A stretch of 64,000 nt of DNA from Fragilaria crotonensis (taxonomy: Eukaryota; Bacillariophyta; Fragilariophyceae; Fragilariales; Fragilariaceae). Within the stretch, counting starts at the first letter, position 1; every line of letters begins with the position of its first letter. Location of the stretch: positions 1 through 64,000 of the forward strand of contig JAKSYS010000170.1 in assembly GCA_022925895.1 (NCBI GenBank), given 5' to 3'. Both the position numbers and the translations under genes were made by a program. The notes beneath the pieces are model-generated. The model was not told the origin of the DNA. It worked only from the letters and a program-made list of their open reading frames with translations, and made no database searches. Of this stretch, positions 56,213 through 64,000 are shown one piece after another.

Positions 56213-58495
56213 ATGAGCAGCAATGATCCTCGGTTCATGGTGGATGCACTGGTGCATGCAAAAGCCGTGCATGTCACAAATTCAATTGAGTGCCATCGAA
56301 GATACGGGAGCGCAGCGAAGACAAAGCTCGTGAACGGAGTGGTGACAGCAGTCGAGGCCGTCCCATCGGCCAACAAGAAGCGTGCCGTGACCATGATCAC
56401 GGCCATTTACACCCTTGGTGGGAGTTGCCGCAAGGTTGCTACCTTGAATTCAAGGTCAGTGAAGGCAGGGCACGTTGGGTCTGATGCAATAGACGTTAAT
56501 GGATTCGTGACTGAAATCGGGATTCAAAACTCATCGACAGCAACAACAACAAATGCCACCTCCTCGATCGCTGTGGTCAACAATCCCTCTCAAATGCCTT
56601 TGGAACCGATTGAGAACAACACTGTTGATGAGATTGCACGAGATGAAATGCCTGTGGATGCTCCAGGTGAAGAACTTGTTGCAGATGTGGCCCAAAACAA
56701 TATTGCGGCGGCTGCAACTGAAACTGATGCGAATGTCCAAAGTGTTGAGTGGGTAAGGGCATCAATTGATGATCCTCCATTGAATGGTATGGTCCCAAAA
56801 CGAATGTGGAGCGTTCGTAACTCGGTTGGTGAGGCATTCACGCCTGGTGTCAACGTTCGTCTTACACAAGATGTTTCACCTCTCGAATTTTTTCCTTTGA
56901 TGTTTCCTCCAAAACAATTGACTGATATGGTGCGCTGGACCAATCTTCAACTTCTCAGATCGTCTCTGAAACTGACCGATGCCAGTGAGCTGTTAAAGTT
57001 CTTTGGAGTACTCATTCTGACAACAAAGTTTGAGTTTACAACACGAGCATCGTTGTGGAGTACAACGGCATGTGCAGTATCGACCAGCTCCTCAATTCGG
57101 GATGACCGGCATGTCCAAGCACAGGTTTGAAGAGCTCTTTATTCATACCAGATGGAGTCACCAGCCTGAAGAACGCATTGATTGTACTTCTGAAGAATAT
57201 AGGTGGATGCTGGTTGATGATTTTGTGACAAACTTTAATGAGCATTGCCAGAACTTTTTCTATCCGTCCGAAATGATTTGTGTGGATGAAAGCATGAGCC
57301 GATGGTATGGACAGGGAGGCCACTGGATCAACCACGGCCTCCCACAGTATGTTGCACTTGATAGGAAGCCTGAGAACGGTTGTGAGATTCAGAATGCGGC
57401 ATGTGGAGTAAGTGGAGTCATGCTGCGACTCAAGCTTGTTAAAGGAGCAAACTTGCCGGGAGTTGAGGACAAAGACTTCGCCGACAACAGCAACAGCTTG
57501 CTACATGGTACACGGGTGCTGAAGCATCTAGTATCACCGTGGTTTGGTTCACATCGTATTGTGTGTGCTGATTCCTATTTTGCATCTGTTGGAGCAGCCA
57601 ATGAGCTGTTTCGCAACGGCTTGAGATTCATTGGCGTTGTCAAGACTGCAACACGAGGGTTCCCAAAACAAATCTTGACAAGCGTGGAACTTCAAAACCG
57701 CGGAGACTTTTTTGCTCTCAAAGCCAATGCTACAGCCCGTACGCCAGCGCTTGGAGCAATGGTGTGGATGGATCGGGAGCGCCGATACTTTATATCGACG
57801 GCAGGTTCGTTTGAAGCGGGAACGCCGTATCAGCGATCCCGATGGCGACAAGTTGACCAGACACCAAATGCAGCGCCAGAGCAAGTGGTGTTTACAATAC
57901 CACAACCAAAGATTGCTGAGATATATTACTCTACATGCGGTTCAATTGACAGGCACAACCGACTTCGACAGGATGATCTTTGCATCGAGAAAAAGGTTGA
58001 AACAAAGGATTGGTCGCGGCGGGTGAATTTATCGATTTTTTCCATGATTGTTGTCGACACGTGGTTGGTGTTCAATGCCTTAAGGAACACTCCACAATTG
58101 GAACTCAATCAAAAGGAGTTCTATTCTGTGCTTTCTGAGGAGTTGATTGACAACTCCTACCTTTCTAGAGGTCGCCCATCAAGTCAGTCTTGATCCTCAC
58201 CAAACAATCCATCCTATCAGGAAGCATGTCGCAGAGCATTGGAAAGCGGAGGCCCAAGGTCAGGTGTTCTTGCTCATCTCACTCCTGTTAAGCGTCTAAG
58301 AAAAGTAAAGGTGAGGAAACAAGTTTTAGGTACCAAGGGAGATGCAAGGAGTGCCAGAACAAGACAACATGGCAATGCTCCGAGTGCGAGGATAATGAAA
58401 AAACCGTCTTTCTTTGTTCCACAAAAAATGGGAAACGATGCTTCGTTGACCACCTGTCTCGCAACCATGCACACTTTGATACCTTCTTAGACTAA
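56213..58495 (+). CDS. piggyBac-type transposase
   Basis: A basic N-terminal domain (CHRRYGSAAKTKLVNGVVTA, AIYTLGGSCRKVATLNSRSV) and an acidic linker precede the catalytic part. LTTKFEFTTRASLWSTT and PAPQFGMTGMSKHRFEELF are the conserved entry block. The DDE acidic residues are expected in MICVDESMSRWYGQGG, IVCADSYFASVGAANELF and STCGSIDRHNRLRQDDL. After SRGRPSSQS an in-frame TGA and a further frame change precede a C-terminal zinc-binding domain (RCKECQNKTTWQCSECEDNE, VFLCSTKNGKRCF, DHLSRNHAHFDTFLD). Breaks: near 57075 (frame), 58191-58193 (TGA) and about 58335 (frame, a lost G in AAGGGAGATGC). If those are sequence errors the protein is whole, about 760 residues. Confidence 0.85.
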
Positions 58496-58654
58496 TCCTA
58501 ATAGTTCAATGTGCTTTCATGAGTGTCAACACTTCCATCTTGACCGTCATGGTCAACACCATTTTGAGTAGATGGCAGTATTTTTGTACGCACGATCGAA
58601 AAAAATGATAGGATTAATTAAGGCAAATGTGTGGATTAATTAAGGCACATGGAC

Positions 58655-58668
58655 CGGGTGGGTAGACA
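58655..58668 (-). repeat. Right terminal inverted repeat of the piggyBac-like element
   Basis: CGGGTGGGTAGACA, reverse complement of the left end. Confidence 0.85.
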
Positions 58669-58672
58669 CTAG

Positions 58673-59044
58673 CAGATGTGTCTGTGTCTGGTCTCAAGGT
58701 TTCTCAATTCTCAATCTTCTGCTGCATACTGGAGTACTTAGTACCGGCACCTGGTACAGTGTGAGTTTGTACATTAGAATTTAGGGTCAAGGATAACGGA
58801 ATCTGACTTCGCGCGATGGATTGCACGAAGAAATTTTTGAGGTTTTGAGTTTTGACTGTTGACGCACAAACAGCATCGACAACAATCACCTCCGTTGCTC
58901 ACAAAATGACTCTGTCAAGTGACCTACCCTCGTCTTATAATCCCATCTTCTCTCCGACGCAGTGATCACCCGCACACCTGCACAGCTCATTCAGGTTAAT
59001 ATTGCCGACGGTCAGCTGCAAAGACCAGCAATAAATCGATCACC
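58673..59044. other. Upstream region of QSOX gene 1
   Basis: 372 bp with GTAC motifs at 58735-58770 and no gene. A short upstream exon with a signal peptide for QSOX was looked for and not found. Confidence 0.4.
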
Positions 59045-60861
59045 ATGACGGAGATCCAGTATCACCACAATTTCAATGAAGAAGAGCTCGACATGATGCT
59101 GTTTCAATGGGACGAAGATGCGGCTCCGATTGTTGAGTATCATTACATGAAGCAGGAGTGGAAAACTCCAGAAATGGCGATTATAAATGGTCAGAAACCC
59201 ACAAAGACACTTTCACCTAAAAATCAAAACCTCGAGGTGAAACTCGTGATACTGGCTTTCGAACAGTTGTGGATCTCAACAAGGAGGCCCCATTCGACGA
59301 GGAACCGATCCCGCTGGACTTGAATACGTTGAATGCAGTTCATGTGGTAGAGTTTTATCAACCATGGTGTGGCCATTGTCGAAACAGCAAGGCTCATTTC
59401 GTTGACGTCGCAAGGGAAGTTGCGAGAAGATCGATCGCGATTCCGGTCAAGTTTCATGCTGTGTCCTGTCAACTGTATCGAGAAATTTGTAGGGCCTATG
59501 ATATTTCAGGTTTCCCTTTTATTTACGGATGGAGGATAGGAATGGACATTAAAGAAAAGGGAATCGAACTGAATCCACCCGGGTGGAAGATTACGGCGGA
59601 GAGTTTTGCAAACGCCCTTTCTCTGACACTCGCATTGGAGAGGAAGGATTTAAAATCCACTAATTCGACGACGCCGGAGAATGCCACCACAATGGCCATC
59701 AAGTCGGCGCTGGAGAAACGACAACGATTGGAATATAAGTCCGTGCTGAATGATAGGTTTCACAATGCAGCGGTCAGTCTAGCCTTCGTGCTCAAGACAG
59801 GAGTCTTTGTCAAACGGTCTGACTACATCGAAGACAGCCGAGCGCTCGCCTTAAACGAATTTCTGCAGTTGCTATACTGGGCGACCCCTCAATCCTGGTC
59901 GATTCGGACTGGAATGGTGGATGAAATATTGGGTAGGATGGGGGAGATCCTCGAGAACGGTGGTGGTCGTATGTTGTCGGCAATAGTTGACCGACATCAA
60001 ACGTCATCGCTACGAAAGGGAGATTTATGGGGTGATGTAGAACGGATGAACACAATGGGTGATACTATGGGATTGGGTGTAGATGTCCCGCACCTTGACA
60101 AGGTGGTGGATAGCAGTTTCCGTGAAAACAATCGTTGGACTCAGGCCTGCACACAGAACGAACGAGGCATGGGCTTCACATGCGGGCTGTGGGATCTTCT
60201 CCACATCATCACAATTGGTACTTCGATCAAGACACATCGAGTGTTCGCCTTTCGTTCCGGATACATTGTGGAACCCAAGCAGATCGCTGAAGTCATGAAA
60301 CGTTTTATTTCACATTTTTTCGCCTGTGACGTTTGTCGATGGAATTTTAATGATGTGTACGAACGATGTGGTCACAACCACTGCAAACGGCTTATTGACA
60401 CTATGCCCGAGCTTTCAGGCGCATCGCCAGACATACAGACAGAACAAGGTCGAGAGCTCGCTATGTGGTTCTGGGAAGTTCATAATGCTGTGAATGTACG
60501 ACTCGTGCGAGAAGCTGCAACACGTGAAAATCGCAAAGCTACAAAACAAGAAAAATTGTCGGCAGTGTTTCCAACGTTGACTCAGTGCCCTGAGTGCTGG
60601 CTCAAGGACGATATGAGTCAACACGATCCCGACGAAGTCTACGACTTTCTGCACCGATGGTATTGGCCTCAGCTCGAAGAACGGAACAGTAGATTTTCGG
60701 CCATACTCCAAAGAAAACTGCGTTATGCGAAGGTTATGACCTCGGCAAAGGAGCACTGGGATTCCTGGTGGTTCATTATTGGACCCGTTTGCCTGGTGTT
60801 GGCCATTTTCCTTCGAAAGTGCTTGGAAAAGAAAGCCAACTCTCGGAGGAAGGATGTATGA
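59045..60861 (+). CDS. QSOX: Quiescin sulfhydryl oxidase (QSOX), membrane-anchored
   Basis: The N-terminal 75 residues are acidic, with no clear signal peptide. A thioredoxin domain follows (VHVVEFYQPWCGHCRNSKAH, redox CGHC; AYDISGFPFIYGW with cis-Pro). A helical spacer leads to the Erv/ALR domain: GFTCGLWDLLHIITIGT, FACDVCRWNFNDVYERCGHN (active CDVC), LAMWFWEVHNAVNVRLVREA (FAD-binding W-x-x-HN-VN-R) and LTQCPECWLKDD. A transmembrane helix (WWFIIGPVCLVLAIFL) and basic tail end it. QSOX makes disulfides in client proteins in the secretory pathway using O2. One lost G near 59236 (GAGGTGAAA) splits the frame before DTGFRTVVDLNKEAP. Its target compartment is unclear because the signal is missing; an unseen upstream exon could supply it. 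Confidence 0.87.
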
Positions 60862-60947
60862 ATGGTCACAACAATGCGGGTGCAGACCCGTTAGTGAGGA
60901 AGACGATAGAAAGCATGGAAACGTCATAACCATTTGAAACAGCGTTT

Positions 60948-61754
60948 TTAGTCATCATTTTGTACATTATAAGAATACAGTCTCTTGAGCCCAAACCATC
61001 CCCTGGGAGTTTTAAATTCCTCAGAAGCGGTGCACTGAGATTGGCCAGAAGTGTTGTACTGAATCTGCCAGACATCACAGTTGCCGAACTTAAAATCAAG
61101 ACCCAACATAGCCTTGAAGTATTGAGAATGACCCACAATTGCGATACTTGATTCGTCTTGTTCCCCCAACCATCGCTCAAACTTGTCGAGCCTTGCCTGG
61201 AAGGTTGCAAAGTAACCTGGAACCCATTCCAGAAGCGTCTTTTCCGCCAAGAATTCAAGTTCTAAAACTCGCTGAACTGGCTCCTTCTGTTTCAGAACTT
61301 GGTTTCCCTCGGCCGAACAGCCCAACATACCTTCGGATGTTTGACGCGCTCGCTTCAGTGGGGAGTGCGCGACGACTTCAATGCTATCGACAAAATTGGC
61401 CTCGTTTAACATGATTCCAAGCTGTTCAATCTGTTGTTTCCCCACACTGCTCACTTCCGAATCGACTTGTGCAGGAACGTTGACGAGCGACACGGCAGCT
61501 GAGATGTCGTTGGAAGATGGGAGCGACAAACGGCCAAGACTAGAAAACAAGTTCTTGAGCGAGCCAACGCGTCGATTTTCTTCTGACTCTGCATGTCGAA
61601 TCAAATAGATTGTTTTGATTCCTTCGTTCGCCATGGTGATATGCACGATGGCGTAAAGGAGAAGGCAAGCAAGGGAAATCGCTCCTCTCATCAATTTTGT
61701 TGCGCTGTTCCGGTCACCGTCGTAAACGATACTTTCGCCGACGACCAATGACAA
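60948..61754 (-). CDS. Histidine phosphatase (phosphoglycerate mutase-like) superfamily protein
   Basis: An intact frame of 268 residues. Catalytic His in TIYLIRHAESEENRR, then VVAHSPLKRARQTSEGML, LELEFLAEKTLLEWVPGYFA and a second His in SIAIVGHSQYFKAML: the RHG-type core with both histidines and the surrounding Arg. The N-terminus holds a hydrophobic helix (GAISLACLLLYAIVHITM), so starts at 61754 or at the Met at 61688 would give a signal anchor; the Met at 61634 would give a cytosolic form. The substrate is not evident. RHAE and a 4-residue N after it resemble fructose-2,6-bisphosphatase/SixA-like small members. Convergent with QSOX gene 1, 86 bp apart. Confidence 0.8.
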   Translation of the reverse strand: MSLVVGESIVYDGDRNSATKLMRGAISLACLLLYAIVHITMANEGIKTIYLIRHAESEENRRVGSLKNLFSSLGRLSLPSSNDISAAVSLVNVPAQVDSEVSSVGKQQIEQLGIMLNEANFVDSIEVVAHSPLKRARQTSEGMLGCSAEGNQVLKQKEPVQRVLELEFLAEKTLLEWVPGYFATFQARLDKFERWLGEQDESSIAIVGHSQYFKAMLGLDFKFGNCDVWQIQYNTSGQSQCTASEEFKTPRGWFGLKRLYSYNVQNDD

Positions 61755-62766
61755 AATGTTCTGTTTTGCTGCTGTTGCCTTTGTACCAGGGGAGTAGTAC
61801 AGTAGTACAGTACCAAGGACAGTGCTGGTACTAGTACCTTTTAGTACTCCAGCACTTGTGAAGGCGCTCGACCTGAGCCTGCGCCTACTCAGTACTTGTA
61901 CCGGTGCTGAAAAGTAAAACTACCGGTATCAGTAGTATGTAGTGTCTACTACTAGAGTGTGGGCTCCCTCCAGCATCTCTCATCTCACTCCACCCTCACC
62001 TCTCACTCCAAACTCTTCTATAAATGAGATGCATACACTTGTAGTGAGACAAATGCAAACTGTAAATAAGGAAGACGTTTGAAATGATGCGTTAGCTTGA
62101 TATCCACCAGGAGATTCAATTGCTCCGGCGTTGAAGCGGCTCAAGACGAGCTCAGATGGGCTTCCCGATGACTAGACCTTCGATGCGGATGCAGCAATTG
62201 CTACTGGGAGAAAGTAGGATTATGTGAACATTGCATTGGGATAAACCTACAAACACATGGATAGGAAAGAGGAAGGTCGCTTCGGCCGTCGTGGGGCTGA
62301 GAAGATTTTAATGCATTCGAAAACAGCACTACACTTCACAATACAAAACTCCAGGGTTACAAACAATAATGTGATCGTATAATGACCTGCATCCTAAAAA
62401 CCCCGGACTCCAGAGCAGAGTATAATCCAGCGATTCATAGGTGCACCAGTACACACATGAATGAACGATGCACTGTGCGTGTGAAAATCATGTGAGACGA
62501 CGGATTACTCACTCTTTTATTGAAATTGTTGTCAACCTGTAGACTGGCAATTCTGTTACCCTTCGACCTTGCTCGCCGCTAATGGCGACTTGGGTACATT
62601 CCATGGAGCCTCTACCGTAGCCACCAGTTCCCATTTTGTTCTCCTGGCACTGAGTGCTAAAACGAGGCGACCAAAAAAATCTTCTACTCGTCAGTGAAAT
62701 GAGTGATTCCGATCACCCGCTGGGCTCAAATGCGAGGTAAGCGCCAAATCTCCTGGGGAAATGATG
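61755..62766. other. Intergenic region, no supported gene
   Basis: 1 kb. GTAC motifs and CTAGTACC runs at 61795-61940 lie just upstream of the phosphatase gene. A CT-rich tract (CTCATCTCACTCC-like) is at 61975-62015. No protein-like frame. Confidence 0.45.
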
Positions 62767-63999
62767 CTATGTAGAGGTGTCGACCTTCTTGTGGCGGCCA
62801 GTGCGATCCCTTTCAACTTTCTTTTGTATACAAGCAACGGCAATCAATACCACAGCGCCGCCAACAAATTGAAAAGCAAAAAAAGGCAAAAAGGGTTGTG
62901 ACTTTTCATCATCGTCATCATTGTCACCACGGAGTTTCTCCAGTTTCTTTTGATTGTGACGCTCCAAGTCTCTGCGATAGCTCGCTGAAACGGAATCTTC
63001 AGTCCAATACGTGATACGGAGGTACTTGTATATGACTTCATCATCCCACGATCCATCGCTTAGCCAACATGCAGGACAATCGTCCCTTGAGGGCCATTGT
63101 GCGGCGATCTCCTCGGCTTTGGAGGCTTTGCGGTTTTCACGTTCAGCCTTTTCGTGCAATAATCGGACTCGCACATCATTATGAACTTCCCAGAGCCATA
63201 ATGGGAACTGTTTCCATTCCTCTGGATCGGTCGTGGAACTCCCAAGTCGGTTACAGCGATCGTGTGTGCATGCATCAAAGTCCGCAACAAAGTGACGCCG
63301 ACAAACGTCGCAGGCCAAAAACTCGGTAATGTAGTCGTGCAGAGTATCTGCAGTAGATTCGGCAGTGAAGACGGCGTTTTCTGAAAAGCTCATTTTGTTC
63401 CATTCCACCATACCAATCGACATGATATGGAACAACTCCCATAGACCACAAGTGTATCCAGCTGGACAACCAGGACTCCACCTCTTTGTCGTTGGTCCGT
63501 GTTCATTGACGATGGCAACCAATTTAGATTCGTTCTGTATAACCTCTTCAATATGCTTACTGAGAGAATCGAGTGCATTATGCAGCTTCCACGTTGGTGG
63601 CAACGTATTTTCAAGAAGCTCAATCCACTTGGCAAACGCGGCGGCCGACTCATTGGAAAGGGGACCGTTTGACATGTATATACTATTTCGCATGGCGAAT
63701 TCAAAGGACAGAAACGCATCATCGAATATCTGTTTCTTGGTCCTCGTATCGTGGACATGTTTCACCGTCTCATCCACCCTTTCCCGAACTACGGGTATTG
63801 CGACATCAGGTTGATCGAGTTCGTCTGGGAGGTCGACACCAAAATATTTAAGCGCTGTGAAACAGTGTGCTCGCCAAGCTTCGACTTGCGTCCCTGTTCC
63901 ATTTCTAGCACCGTAGAGTTTTATGAGGGGAAACGCATGCAGGTTTTCGGCCTTGCAAACATCAGGGTTTGCGGTACAGCTGACTGCGTAGAAGTCGAT
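62767..63999 (-). CDS. QSOX: Second QSOX paralogue (5' partial, runs off the window)
   Basis: The frame is open from the right edge to 62767, 410 codons. It begins in the last part of a thioredoxin domain (IDFYAVSCTANPDVCKAE, FPLIKLYGARNGTGT). The Erv domain is complete: GYTCGLWELFHIMSIGMVEW, YITEFLACDVCRRHFVADF with CDVC, FPLWLWEVHNDVRVRLLHEK and RDDCPACWLSDGSWDD. A Lys/Asp-rich linker, a transmembrane helix (FFAFQFVGGAVVLIAVAC) and a basic tail follow. It shares spacing and ERENRKA-like helix with gene 1, so both come from one ancestor, though they are now well diverged. No frame breaks are seen. Confidence 0.86.
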   Translation of the reverse strand: MDFYAVSCTANPDVCKAENLHAFPLIKLYGARNGTGTQVEAWRAHCFTALKYFGVDLPDELDQPDVAIPVVRERVDETVKHVHDTRTKKQIFDDAFLSFEFAMRNSIYMSNGPLSNESAAAFAKWIELLENTLPPTWKLHNALDSLSKHIEEVIQNESKLVAIVNEHGPTTKRWSPGCPAGYTCGLWELFHIMSIGMVEWNKMSFSENAVFTAESTADTLHDYITEFLACDVCRRHFVADFDACTHDRCNRLGSSTTDPEEWKQFPLWLWEVHNDVRVRLLHEKAERENRKASKAEEIAAQWPSRDDCPACWLSDGSWDDEVIYKYLRITYWTEDSVSASYRRDLERHNQKKLEKLRGDNDDDDEKSQPFLPFFAFQFVGGAVVLIAVACIQKKVERDRTGRHKKVDTST

Positions 64000-64000
64000 C

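Larger units (their letters stand above)
55904..58668 (+). mobile_element. piggyBac-like DNA transposon, about 2.77 kb, flanked by CTAG
   Basis: TGTCTACCCACCCG at 55904-55917 is matched by its exact reverse complement at 58655-58668. CTAG stands directly outside both ends (55900-55903 and 58669-58672). Inside lies one transposase gene of the DDE_Tnp_1_7 family with a C-terminal Cys/His domain. Subterminal GGATTAATTAA motifs occur four times: as a hairpin at the left end and as two direct copies near the right end. piggyBac elements normally duplicate TTAA; no TTAA is seen at the outer edge. The near-complete structure suggests recent activity. Confidence 0.85.

Noticed and set aside
2509-60861. 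Programmed ribosomal frameshifting as the cause of split frames in host genes
   Set aside because: The shifts occur in unrelated genes, several per gene, at ordinary homopolymers and without slippery heptamers or downstream structures; sequence error explains them better.

Overview
The window looks like nuclear DNA of a photosynthetic stramenopile, most probably a diatom. Three nuclear genes (at 2.5, 12.7 and 23.6 kb) encode N-termini made of a signal peptide followed by an ASAFAP-like cleavage motif (SAYAFAPP, LGYSFTP, VYSFVPS), which is the plastid-targeting signature of secondary red plastids. Introns are short (about 60-260 bp, GT-AG), genes lie densely on both strands, and there is a Ty1/copia element. 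I cannot name the species.

Layout. 0-7 kb: the tail of a coiled-coil gene, a SWC4/DMAP1 chromatin subunit, a plastid-targeted YqaJ-type nuclease, a small PH-like protein and an MsrB-like protein. 7.5-17 kb: an ABC1 kinase, a Popeye/cNMP-binding protein, a plastid-type response regulator, cyclophilin PPIL3 and delta-COP. 18-32.4 kb: a C2/transmembrane protein, a trigger-factor-like plastid protein, an LRR protein, a tandem CIA30 membrane protein and two MFS transporters. 33.2-39.2 kb: a complete-looking copia element with LTRs that look identical. 39.4-45.6 kb: an SR140-like splicing factor, a UPF0598 protein, plastid bL9 and CSN7, with a CRE-bearing inverted repeat between UPF0598 and bL9. 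46.9-51.9 kb: a Helitron carrying a 99-bp tandem repeat. 52.3-55.3 kb: a GST-HIT fusion and the DDX6/Dhh1 helicase. 55.9-58.7 kb: a piggyBac-like element flanked by CTAG. 59-64 kb: two QSOX paralogues on opposite strands around a histidine phosphatase.

Two window-wide patterns matter when reading the annotation. First, many clearly essential host genes are broken by single-base losses, mostly of G/C (sometimes A/T) in short homopolymers, while other long genes are intact. This looks like uncorrected long-read consensus error rather than decay, so I annotate those genes as single loci. Second, the intergenic DNA is packed with GTAC tetramers (often AGTACT, GGTACC, TTGTAC), which are rare in the coding regions. 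No rRNA, convincing tRNA or CRISPR array was found.
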